Positions 45,853-57,400 of a stretch of 64,000 nt of DNA are shown here, piece after piece (within the stretch, counting starts at the first letter, position 1; each line of letters starts with the position of its first letter). The DNA lies in NCBI GenBank assembly GCA_028274465.1, contig CM051455.1, forward strand, positions 99,208,365-99,272,364, given 5' to 3'. Under the pieces are notes generated by a model. That model made no database searches, was not told the origin of the DNA, and worked only from the letters and a program-made list of their open reading frames with translations. The stretch comes from Plantago ovata (taxonomy: Eukaryota > Streptophyta > Magnoliopsida > Lamiales > Plantaginaceae). Position numbers and translations under genes: made by a program.

Positions 45853-46903
45853 GCGCAGACAGGAGTCGAGTCAAAGACTTTAAACAATGACGCTATCCGG
45901 GAGGCAACCCGGAATTTTTATCGCTTTCTTACTGCTTTTCTGCATGCATTCATTCTTGAACTATTTGCTTCTCATATGCGAATTTGTTCATGTCTGTGTC
46001 GTATATGCTTTTGTTTGAGTGAGATTCTTCGAGTGGTTTTTTGAAAAAAATGGTTTCGGGATTTAAACCGCATTTTCTAACATCAGAGCCCGTCTCCCCG
46101 CATTGGGGAGCACGGGGCGAACCGCCCCACTTGGGGGGCGAACCGCCCCACAGCCCCAGATCTTTAAAAACGCGGATCTCAACCCCAAAACCTTATTTTC
46201 ATCATTCTTCTTCATCCATACTCCCAAAAAACCCGAAAAGTGCGATTTTGCTTCTAAATCTTCATAACTTCTTCATTTCTTGACCAAATTAAGTGTTCTT
46301 TAGCTTAATTCGAAGCCTATAATACGATCTATCATCCTATCCGAACAGATTTCATCCTAATTCGTTAGATTTGCAGATTTGAGGTATCATCCTTAGAACC
46401 CTAAATTTCAAATTTGGGGGTTTCTATTTTGAGCTTCAATTATGTTTATTTGATGCATGGGTATGTTGTTTGTGTGATTAGACATGTTATTTACTATCAA
46501 TTGCATGCTCAATTTTGCTTGGATTGTTGATTTGGGTATTTTGCTGTTAGATGATATATCTTGTTCTGCAATATGTCTTTATCTTTGATTTCTTGCATAT
46601 GATTGTGTTTATTGATGTAATGATGGTAGATTTGACGTTAGAATGCTTAATTGTTGAGTATGAGAATTTATGCTGCTAGAATTTTTGCGCTGCTATGGTA
46701 TGAATTGAGCCTTGTTATCAAGGATATTGGTTGTCTAGTAAGAGCATGATGTGATGTATTGCATGTAGTAGTTACGTTGGTATGTTGCATGATGAAGAAG
46801 CTAGGCTAGACATTGCGGTTTGGGGAGTTTGATTGTAGATTTTATCACTCGTATTTTCGTTTTTGCACTAGTATATATTTGAGTCTGTTTAGAGTCGTAC
46901 GAG
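45853..46903 (+). other. 3' noncoding region of E after gag-protease
   Basis: Contains the hairpins TCCGGG/CCCGGA (near 45896-45913), CTCCCC/GGGGAG (46094-46099/46105-46110) and two GGGGCG-AAC-CGCCCC units (46114-46128 and 46135-46149), then AT-rich sequence. At 46820-46830 a GGTTTGGGGAGT tract is followed by TGATTG and sequence resembling the first 80 bases of an LTR of this lineage, which suggests that E contains a fragment of another element. No gene is seen. Confidence 0.7.
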
Positions 46904-47311
46904 GTGCTAATTGTTGTTTGTAGGTACTATACCAAGGGAAGGGAGCATTCCCGTATGATTGCTGTGAAGAATCATGTCAAGGAAGGTGATCTCGCTAGAT
47001 GTGCGTTCGAGCCAAGGGGTTTTGCAACAACTTCGTGGATTATCCAAGAGGAGGAGCTAGAGTACACCTGGAGTAAGGACTCCTATGCCTATTCATGCAC
47101 CACCGAAGGGACAGAAACCGTTATTACATCATCACTCCATCACGAGGACTGCAGAGTTCGAGTGAACTGGAAGGCACCGGGACATTCTCGCAGCGACGGA
47201 TTTGATCTTGAGTTCGCAGTTGCTAGAAGGTTCCAAAGCGCTAGCTTGGTTCCAAAACATAATGACATGGGTACACAGTCCCTCGTTGGGGCGCCCTTTG
47301 CCAACCTCTGA
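46904..47311 (+). CDS. unrecognised ORF in the 3' region of E
   Basis: About 135 codons including a non-ATG start; the product contains Trp, Cys and acidic residues in normal proportions, with no motif I recognise. It is not lysine-rich or repeat-derived. It lies just after an LTR-like start (about 46826), so it may be chance coding within an LTR or a captured fragment. C has lost this interval and F leaves the window before it, so conservation cannot be tested here. Confidence 0.25.
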   Translation: MLIVVCRYYTKGREHSRMIAVKNHVKEGDLARCAFEPRGFATTSWIIQEEELEYTWSKDSYAYSCTTEGTETVITSSLHHEDCRVRVNWKAPGHSRSDGFDLEFAVARRFQSASLVPKHNDMGTQSLVGAPFANL

Positions 47312-49284
47312 AGTGAACATCATATTGACATCGGGCGGAGCAACAGTGGAGAATGTGGTCGAAATTGGAGAAAAAGGTAGAAGACTTGTGAGTAACCGAG
47401 CAGCCTACTGAAACCTTCTCGTGGGGTAAAACGTTGGAGAGGGAGGTCCTGATACCACTGCCCTTTCCGCTTCAACAGTTCACATCCCATTGGAGGGCTA
47501 CACGATGGAGGATTCCATAACATCGGTGTCTGGTCTTGAGAATTCTACCTGCCACTGCAACTCTACTGGTGATGATGGTGGTGACAGTAGTGACGATGAA
47601 GGCCATACGGGCAATGATGATTCTGATAGAAGAGTTGATCCTGACCGGCCTAAAAATGGAACTACCGCAACCACCAGAAGACCTGATGTCACACTATGAA
47701 GCTCACAAAGAAGGCCAAATAAATCACAAGCAGCATACTCAGCCGACCGAGGCCAAACCATGGGGTAACATCTAGTATCACATCTTATTATCTCATTTTC
47801 TTACTGCTAGGGACTAGCGTTAATTTCATGAGGGGGATGGGATTTAAGTGATCTGATGTTGTTAGTTTGGAGCTTGGCATTGGTAGGATGAGTATAGTAC
47901 CTCGCATGCTTTATCCGTCTGCATTTGCATTTGCACGTTTACCGCTTTCTTAGATTTTTATGTTGCATTCTCTACATTCATCCTAGGATAATTTTGCATG
48001 TTTTATATGGAGTTTATTGCCGAATTTTTTGAACTTTTTTATTGGGTAGATCAACTAGCTATGTCATTAATCGTATGCTTCATCTCTATGAATTTGTTTG
48101 AGGTTTTTCTCGCTTGGCTTGTCACATTTATGTATTGCACTTAGTTAAGCATGGTAGTCTCGACATCACTTAGTGGTGTTTTCTCTACTGCGGTTCACGA
48201 AGGCCTTTATAATAGCATGATGCATGTTAGGGTCTTATGGTTGTTTTCCCGAGTAATTATGTACCTAAGAGGCAACAAGTCTTCACCATGCTTTGAGATT
48301 GCTAAATGCCTAGGAAGGAGGTAGTGTGAGGTCGTGTGATCCTTTGTTTATAACCTATTCTTCCGAATAGGTTTGGGGAGGGGGTTACACCATCATAGAC
48401 TTGTTTCTGTTTTTCATTCTTCGTATCTTATAGTTTAATTTTCCTTTTTCGTGAATTTTGTACTCCAACCTATTCTTTCGAATAGGTTTGGGGAAGTCGT
48501 GTGAGTCATTTTGTTTCTCTTTTTGTTATGCTACTGCTGGCTAGAAAAAAATCGGAAAAAAAGAAAGAAAAATTCCAGGAAAAAAAAAGAGAAAAAGAAA
48601 AAATGAATCTGGAAAGAAAAAAAAAAAAGAAAAAAAGGAAGACCCCAAAAAAGCAAAGAAGGATCCAAAAAATAAAGCCAAAAGCAGTTTAGCAAAGTTT
48701 GAGTCTTTTCCATTTTTCGTATTGTTCGTAATTGTGTTTTTCTATTTTTTATCTTTTTTGTCTTAAGTGTCATCTGTTCTAGACCACCCTCGTCCTGCCA
48801 TTCAGGAAGTGGTGAATAGCTTAAGACTTTACATGAGAGATGGGTAGAATAGGGGAGAGTTATCTTTTATAGGGAACCCTCCTTCGTTTGACGAGAGCCA
48901 GTACTGGTTCGACCTCTTTTGAGGAAAAGTCTTAAACATGGTGGAACAGCAGTAAGTCCTCAGTTTCATAGGCACGGGGCAACCATTCGTATCCTAGCAT
49001 GCATCATTACGTCGTCACTGACTAGGTCCAGGTAGAGAATGTTACGAGAGACTATCTTGTCTTGACATAAGTGCTTATGTGGATGTGTATAAGTCAATCG
49101 AGGTATTCTTCAACCTATATTCATGCTTTGATTTATATGGTTTTTGTTCATATGTTATTTGGTAGATTCAGTAATTTAGTTCCTTTTATTTGGCATGAAA
49201 CTCCATTTTTGAGTCTTGCATGTTTTTTGTATTAGAGTCTAGCTTAGTTGCTTGAGGACAAGCAAAGGTTCGGTTTGGGGAGTT
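47312..49284 (+). other. 3' noncoding region of E up to its polypurine tract
   Basis: Colinear with 36684-38489 of C from 47455. Hairpins AACCTATTC/GAATAGGTT at 48352-48373 and 48467-48488, purine block at about 48541-48685, hairpin TTGCTTG/CAAGCAA at 49248-49265, then the polypurine tract (GGTTTGGGGAG, 49272-49282). The frames readable at 47490-47775 and through the purine block are not supported as genes. Confidence 0.82.
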
Positions 49285-50537
49285 TGATGAATGTGTATTT
49301 TACACTTTCATTCGAGTCTTTTTCACCTATTTTAGCTATCCTCTATGTTAATTTAGCTATATTTTAGTACATTTTATTAGAATAGTGTCACGTTTCCCTT
49401 TAGATTTTATTTTACAGGTTTTGGTTGAAATTCGGAGATTTACGGGCAATTATATTGAAGTCTACAAGGAATTGGTGTTCCAGAAGCCTATTTGGAGTAT
49501 CTGAAGGTTTCCGAATAGGAATTGGAGTCTAGGGGTCGAATCTGGAGGTTAGAAGGCCATTAGAAGTCTGAAATCGAGTCCGAAAAGGTGAAGAAATCCA
49601 AATCCGCGTCGAAAAACGCGGAAATTCCACGAAATACTGGGGGGCGAACCGCCCCATGCCTCGGGCGAACCGCCCCAGAAGAATCTCGGGGCCTATATAT
49701 AGTTGCGAGTTTTCTCTCCGAAAATCATATCTTTCCAAGCCTACTTTCTCACCTCTCTCTATAATTTTAGGTAGGAACTTCCCGGGGCCTGTCCTGGGAG
49801 TTCCATAGCTTAGGGGATACTTTTTCATAGCAGATTGGAGCTCGTAGGACCACAATCATCCGCAGATTGACAACCTTCGGTAACTTTGTATCTTACAACT
49901 TTTATCTACTTATTTTATTCTTCTTTCAATATGTTTTCTTCTATGATTGCTATTGATTGCATGCCAATTATAAGTAGCTAAATTTATCGTTGGTGGTAGT
50001 AAGCGAGGGAAGATAATCATGCTAATAGCTATATCGCGCATTATACTCCGTGTCATTGCTTTATTTCGTTGATCAGTTGAAACCAAAATTCTCGTATGTT
50101 GTATTGATCATTATGCACACTTGGACACTTGTCGACCAATCAGACCAATTATCTTCGTAGTGTTGAATAATTACGGAACACAATAGGACGTTAGTTGTTG
50201 ACAAGTCAGACCCATATTATCTTCGTAGTGCTTAATACTTGCAACAGGACACAAGATTGATACAAAGATCTCTATGCAAGACCGAGGAATTTATGCATGA
50301 TTATCGACCCATTATGTTAAGAAGGACCATACTATCACCAACCTCCATTATCTGCTTGAAAACCCCCTATTGCTTTCTATCTGCTGTTTTATATTCTTAA
50401 TTAGATTTGATAAAGCTAGTATAGTCCTGAGAGAACGACACTCGAGTCATTCTACTACTACACTACGGGTTTCGTTGTAGTTGTGGATTGCCTTTGGCTA
50501 TTACAAATTTATTTGACTGAATCTGACACGTTCGTCA
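49285..50537 (+). mobile_element. 3' LTR of Athila-like element E
   Basis: About 1.25 kb; pairs with 42275-43538 and is followed by the right TACAC duplication. The AAC-loop hairpin units are at about 49642-49678 and the TATA box at 49694-49701. A deletion of about 15 bases near 50000 separates it from the 5' LTR. Confidence 0.93.
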
Positions 50538-52412
50538 TACACCTGGCATGCAGCATGTCATATCTCTATTTCTGTCTGTATTGATATTAAACATGTCCCC
50601 TCGGATAGATGACCGATCACACAGATAGTGGGAGTTATGTGAGTTATCATCTATCCCAAACTCTCCCTAGTCGAGGTTCATCTCGGATGTAGGGGTCTGA
50701 ATGAACCAGATGAGACTAGTATGCGTGGAGGTTATACTTGTTGGAGCAAGTGTGAGCCGATCCCACGGCCACAGAACGGATTGTTGGACAATCGAGAAAC
50801 GTTCCCATAACTGCGCATAGTTGTTCGAAGAATGATTATCGAACAATGGAAGTACCCACCGGATACTCCCATCGATGTATACTCTACACCGAAGTGTCTA
50901 TGGGAACCGGTAAGTTATCGAAGTGATGTCAGTCGTCCTTTGGACTTACAGGACTTTATCATCACATTTTGTTGCCCCATATCCTTGGTGGACCCGTCGA
51001 TGTCAGCTCTGAATAAGCAGTTGACCTAAGACACGATCCAGGATTATGGCTACATACAAATGGGGATGATAAGTGTTTCTGTGAAGGATTCATCTCTCAT
51101 GTGTAGCACAGGAGAGTACTGCTCATAGTCTTCATAGTTGTGTTGGTAAAGTCACTGGCCAGTGCATCGATATATTATGATGGTCATAAGTATATCTTAG
51201 TAACCAAGCAACTCCCTGAGACGCCAGTGGATGTATTATTGGGATAGACACATTATCGATCCTAGATGCATTCGAGTCAGTCAGATGAAGGGACGTTACC
51301 ATCGCCGCTTTGAGCGCAACAGACTTCGCAACGAAAGGGTTTGCTTTGATAAACCTCTCAAACGTCCTCATGTATTAATATTTCAAATGGAACCGTCTAG
51401 GAATTCCATTTTGCCTAGTCTAGGACTTGCTTAATACAATGAGGCTCTATGGGTCACACTATGTGGTGATTCAGCCTATCAGAATATCCTTGAAGATGGA
51501 ACGCAATTAATTTGGAATTAATTGTGATTGATGGATTATAATTGATTTGGAATTAATTATAATATTTAGTGGCTCAATTAATGATTTGGAATTATTAATT
51601 GAATTGGCTAATTAATTGTATTTTATGTAAATACAATTAAAGATTATATTTTAGAAATATAATAGAGGTTTGATTTGAAAGGATATGTTAATTTAGAATT
51701 AACATATGCACATGGGCAAAATCTACTTGGAGTTTGAATTGCCTTAGAACTATAAGTGGGTCCCAAAATCGGGACCCACCTATTACCCCTGGGAGAGCGA
51801 TAAGTTAGATTTTCCTGATTGAGTTTTAATTTGATTGGGAATGAATCTAGACTTGATATTGGTTTCCTAGTGCGATAAAAATTAGATTCTTATTCCTTTA
51901 CGAAGTCTAATTGCTTATGCTTTAGGCTTCTCTTGACTACTATATATAGTAGACTATTAGAGAGCTTTGGATATAGTTTTACACACAGTTCACTACCCAG
52001 TTTTCTTATAGAAAATAAAAAGCTCTCCCCTCCTCTATATAGCCTACGCGCGCGCCACCCTCACCGGAGGAAAACCGCCGCCCCGTCTTCTTGGTCACAC
52101 AAAGAATATCCTAGCATTCTTCCGATAGGCTGTTCATCCGTGGATACCAAGGTTGAGGTTCTAGGAGCTAGAAACTAACTCTTATTGTCTTGCAGATAAT
52201 CAGAGTATTGAAGATATCTTCGACTTCGGCGAAGGAGAAGATACACCGGATTATTACGAAGACTTGGAAGCTACTTTGGAAGTAAGGTTAGTCTTCTAAT
52301 TGACGTGTTTATATATATACGGCATATACATAATCAATTAACATGTATGTTAAGAAAATTTTTGAAATTCCGCTGCGTACCCTAGGGGTAACTCTGACCG
52401 TATTTTCTTACA
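50538..52412 (+). mobile_element. LTR3 of the copia composite, right fragment
   Basis: Continues 42274 after the TACAC duplication and ends CA at 52412, next to CCATG. It carries the hairpin cluster (about 51503-51952, with the 16-bp palindrome at 51937-51952) but has lost about 70 bases near 51800 that include the GC run and the TCG-loop hairpin of LTR1. Confidence 0.93.
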
Positions 52413-53373
52413 CCATGGCCTGGGGAATTGGTATCCCTCCATGTCTTCTAGATCGTAGCTTCCATTCGCTCTGGCTTTTATGATCTTGAACGGGCCTTTC
52501 CACTTGGGTTGCAACTTTCTGACCCCTCCAGCGGGTACAGATTTTCTCAACACTAGATCTCCTACTTGGAATTCCCTTGTTTTGACATTTTTTTTGTACG
52601 CTCTTGCCACCTTGCTCTGATAATGCAAGGTTCTCGCCATTGTTGTGCTCCTAAGTTCCTCGAGTATATCCATGTAAAACATTCTCGCCTCGTGGTTATC
52701 CTCTGGTTGATACCCTTGTATCCTCAGAGTTTCTACGGTTCTTTCTGCTGAGATGACAACTCCAGATCCATCTACCAAGTTGAACGAAGTCTCTCTTGTA
52801 GATTCTCTCTTCGTGGTTCGATAGGACCATAAGACTCCACTTAATTCATCTACCCAATTTCCAGCGCAATCGAATAGCCTTTTCTCCAATGTCTTGACTA
52901 TTGGTCTGTTGGACACCTCTGTTTGACCATTTGTCTGCGGGTAGTATATGGATGTGAATCTCTGCTCGATTTTTAATGCCTCGCACCATTCTCTCAATCT
53001 TTTGCCTGAAAATAGTGTGCCGTTGTCGGAGATCAGGATTCTTGGTACACCAAATCTGCAGATGATGTTCTTCTAGATGAATTCCCTGACTCTTTCTTCT
53101 GATATATTTGTGACCGCTTCTGCTTCAATGCATTTGGAAAAAAATTCCACGACAACTATGAAGAACTTCTTCAGCCCTACTCCTTTTGGGAAGTGTCCCA
53201 CTATGTCGATTCCCTATTTATCGAATGGGCAAGTTATGCCTAAAGGGTGCCTTTCAAAACTGTAGGTCAATTTATGAGATTGGCATATTTATGGCATTCT
53301 GCACATCTCTTGACGTAATTATTTGTGTCCATGGACAGTTTTGGCCAGTAGTACCCTCGTATGATGATCTTTT
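52413..53373 (-). pseudogene. pol: integrase of Tat-like gypsy element G
   Basis: On the minus strand the frame carries part of the zinc-binding region (about 53290-53370), the catalytic core with Gly-Ile-Asp-Ile-Val-Gly (first Asp, about 53195), Ser-Asp-Asn-Gly-Thr (second Asp, about 53025) and Asn-Gly-Gln-Thr-Glu-Val (Glu, about 52930), then Trp-Val-Asp-Glu-Leu and Val-Leu-Trp-Ser-Tyr-Arg-Thr-Thr, and a C-terminal Gly-Asp-Leu-Val-Leu-Arg-Lys segment closing with Pro-Arg-Pro-Trp at the composite junction. This style fits the Tat lineage. Stops replace Trp at 53073-53075 (TGG to TAG) and just before the first Asp. The 5' part is cut at 53373 by B2, and the last codons are at 1038-1075. Confidence 0.9.
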
Positions 53374-54146
53374 TGTTGGTCCCTTTAAACAACAAGAAAA
53401 GACTAGAGGGGGGGATGAATAGTCTTTTCAAACTTTTCGTCGCTTAAAACGTTCTCAGTAAGTGCTTATTACTTTTCATTAATGAGTTTGCTGATACTTA
53501 AAAACAGAGTGCGGAAGTCTTTTACAATAAGTGCTTTTCAGAGAGTGCTAGTTTCAGCAAGTGAGCAGAGTGTCAGTGTATAAGAAATGTAGCTTGCTGA
53601 AAACTAAGTGCGGTAAAGTAAATCACACAAACACTTTTATAGTGGTATCTGAGAGTGGCGTAATCTCTCAACTAATCCACTTTGTCCTTTCTAGGACTGA
53701 ATCCACTATGATAAGATGTGAGGTTCCTTACAAATCCTATCACTAATGAATCTTTAGAAACCAAAGCACACTTGCTTCGTTTCCAACCTAACAAGAGAAC
53801 TGTAACCTTGTTCTCGACCAAACTTGGGACTTATAATCAGCAACACTATGCTTGATTAATTCCCCTGAATTTCACGCCTGAAAAGGGTGTTTATCAGTTA
53901 GAGAGGTTTGGGATGAGATCACTTGAATATAAGTTTTTAGGTATAGCAAGTTATCTAAAGAAACACAACTTGTAATACTTTGCAGTAAGAACCTAACTAG
54001 TACCTACACTAAGTCTTTCAGCAAACGTTCCTCTTTTACAATGTCCTTAAAATTCTAAATTCCTATGGACCTTAAGAGTACTAGTTACTGGACTTTCCTT
54101 GATTTAGCATGGTTAATTGATCATCAAAATTACAAGTTTCCTAACA
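53374..54146 (-). mobile_element. 3' LTR of SIRE-like element B2, internally deleted
   Basis: Same ends as the B1 LTR (TGTTGGTCCC to TTCCTAACA in plus orientation) but only 773 bases, because a segment matching about 18205-19025 of B1 is missing. The minus-strand polypurine tract is at 54149-54162. From there to 54402 is 3' untranslated sequence. CTTTT at 53369-53373 would be its left target duplication; the right copy is outside the window. Confidence 0.88.
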
Positions 54147-54402
54147 AATTTCCCCCTTTTTTATGTTAGCAATCCATGGCTAAATTAATTGTTACCCTTT
54201 TAGAGGTTCCTGATGTTGAATAAATCAGTTGATTAATGCAAACGTACTTGAATAATAAAACAGTAAGCATAAAGTAATTTGCATAATCAAGAACCAATAA
54301 GAGTCAAAAAGTTCATTGCTGATAGATATCTTTCTGTAAGTTTACAAGAAAGTTCATAGATAACTAAAGTAACCAGCAAGCAATACAAAGCTTTCCAAGG
54401 GA

Positions 54403-57400
54403 CTATTCTATTCCAGCAAAGGATTCTCTAAGAATCTCTTTTACACTCTTTTCAGCAAGAGCAGTGAATTCAACACAGTTCTTCTCGTAATCTTCAAGTA
54501 GCTTACGGACTTCGAGTTGAATAATTCTTGCATTCTTGCAGGCAGTATAGTGATGGTTTTCACAATTCATCTCTTTGTAGTGTATTACCCACAAGTGCAT
54601 GCCCCAATTGCTAGCATGTAGTAGTTGAGTGTCTGAAATTCCCTTGTTGGCATGAATCTTCCTTAACCGGAGAAGGTCTTCTTCTTGATCCTTTGCAGTG
54701 AGATAAAAGTACTCATAAGGAATCAAGCCATATTTCTTTTTGACCTTCTTGGTTATGGGATCATTATAGTAAGCAACATCCATCGGCTTGATTAAATCAG
54801 GCTCTTGTTTTATCTTCTTGCTGATGGAAGTTCTTCTTACAAAAATTTCAATATTCAGCCATTTCACAACAATGTTCATTGGGTAGGGAGGAGGATCCCT
54901 TTCTTTTCTTGTGACTTTCAATTCAATCCAAGTGTACATTTGATTCAGTACAGCAGTTGGAAAGAATTCATTGGCCAAAAGGTCTTCCAGCTTTATGATC
55001 CAGCCACCATGAAGGTTTCTGATCACATTCTGAGTGGTTTTCTCATTGCTGGTCTTTGTGTAATCAATGCCATTGCCAATGGCAATGTTATCTAGCCTTC
55101 TTTCTTCCTGTCTTTGCTTTCTTCTTCTTGACTTAGCATTTTCATGATCTTTTGCTGAAGATCTGGAGTCAGAAGAGAAGTGTTTGGATTGGCCAGATGG
55201 AGTTAAGGCAGAAAGAGGCTTGGCCCTTATAGCTTGAGCTATTGTTTGGTCATCATCATTATCATCATTTTCATTAATGCCTTGATGACTTTCATTGTGA
55301 CAGAATTCTCGAGTATCAGCAGAAGTTCTTCTCCTTTTAGGATTTGCTGAACTTCTCTCGGAATCTTTTTCAACTCTTTTCTTAGAACTTTGCTCTTTTT
55401 CAGCAAGAGGTTTTCTGGGAGGCGGTCCAGGCAGCTTTAAAGGAGCTTCAGAGGGAGTAGTGGACTTGTCTTTTGAAGAATTTCTTTTTCTAGATCCTTC
55501 CCCTTAGACATGGATTGCATCATTGGCGTGATGTGTAAAGAGAAAAGCTCATTGTAGTTTTCAGCAAGAGTACTTAGGCTGTTGTATTTAAAAATCATGT
55601 CTTGCAGATCAGTAGTCAGCTTAGACAATTCTTTTTTAATAAAAGCCAGATTCTCCTCATGTCTTCGCTCATTGTTGACTTTTTCTTCTAGTATAGCTTG
55701 AGCCTTTGTCAATGCGCTTTTAGCAAGCTTGAGTGCCTGACTGACATCATCTTTATAGCTTTTGTGATGTAGACTTATGTCTTTCTGAGCTATGGTAAGT
55801 GTAGTAGTGCGTCTCAACACAGTAGTCATTATTTTGCCAATTTCAAGTGGACTCAAGCAAGCAAGGCATCATCCTCTTCTTGGAATGCTTTGTGAACAGC
55901 CATTAGTGTTCTTATTCTGGGAGTAAACTCCTCAATATTTGGGAATGGCACTAAAGAGGGAGTAAGTGAGTGAGCTTTGATTTCAGTGGCGATCTGATCA
56001 TCGTTTCTCAGCAAGCGACTTCTCTCCATATCTCCTTCATCATTAATGAGAGATGGTGGAGGAATTTCTACCACTTTGGGTTCAGCTTTGTTGGACTTTT
56101 CTTCGTCATTTGCTGAGAAGTTAGATAGATCTTCTTCTTCATCAGATTCATCAAGGCCAGCAACCTTGATACCTAAATCCTTAGCGTCAGTCACTTCTGG
56201 TTGAGTGGTTGCTGAAGGCAACTCTTTGGACTCAACAACTGGAGTTTCACCAGTAGTAAGTGGAAGGGAGGAGACTTCCTTGTTGTTCACTCCTGAAGAT
56301 TGAGCAATATCAAGATTTTTAGTATGTCTGTCATGAATCTGTAGACTATTCTGTAATGCTCTTTGGTAATCTTCATCCATTTCTCCATCTTCTCCAAGGT
56401 TTGAATCAGTGACCTTAGCTTCGAGTAATGCTAACTTGGCATCATAAAGCTTAGCTTTGCCTTTAGTCATTTCAGCACGCTTTCTGGCGTACTCTTGTTC
56501 AGTCTCAGCAACTTATTCAGTTGCCGGAGTACTTTTCTAAGCAGGAGTAGGAGCAGATTCCTGTTGCTGACTGGGAGGTTGTTCAGCTTGCTGATTTTCA
56601 GCATTGGTTTGATCTATTTGATCAGCAACTGCCAACTTTATTCTGCCAGCATCCGGACTAGGACCATGATTATCATCATCATCGTCCTTGCTGTCCTTAG
56701 AATCCTTGGTTTCATCATCACTGGTATCTTTAAGGATATTTTCATCCTCCTCTTCTTCATCATCATCCGTCAGTATGATCAACTCCAGATGTTTGTACTT
56801 AGAAGCACTTGTAACTTCCTCTTCCTCATTGATTTTGTGGGGATCAGCCACCATGGGTACAAAGGAAGCCTTGAGCATCACAACTTGTTCAGCTGGAGAG
56901 GTACTCTTGAACTTAGCTTTCATATTCTCTCTGATTGTTGCAATTAGATTTGAACTCATTTGTTGAGAATATGAGAGTTCTTCAGGAAGTATTGAGTGTA
57001 CAAACGTCTCGAGTTTGAATAAAGAGTTTCTCTTCTTTTCATTGGATAGATGGATGTGAAGATCTGAAAAGTCCATCCTTCTGTACCTTTGCCAGTTGCT
57101 GACAGACTTAGCAACTCTGGACAAAGTGTTTCTTTTGAAGTTTGAGTATAGTTCTTCGGAACTAACTACAAGAACTTCTGTGATGTGAACCACTTCATCA
57201 TTCTCCTTTTGAGCCTGAATAAGAGTAAGGTTAATTTCAAGAAGGTTTTGGAAAATAGTTTTAGAGTCTAAAACTGTAAAATGAATTACCTGCTGACTTT
57301 CAGCAAGCTCATGTTGCACACTGAGTTGTGTGGGAACTATTTCCATTGCTTCATGAGCTGTAGCAGCATCCTTGAATTGTTCATCCTGAAATAACTCATT

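Noticed and set aside
47490..47775. Short acidic ORFs in the 3' region of E
   Set aside because: The matching part of C (36730-36975) has indels that break all of them.
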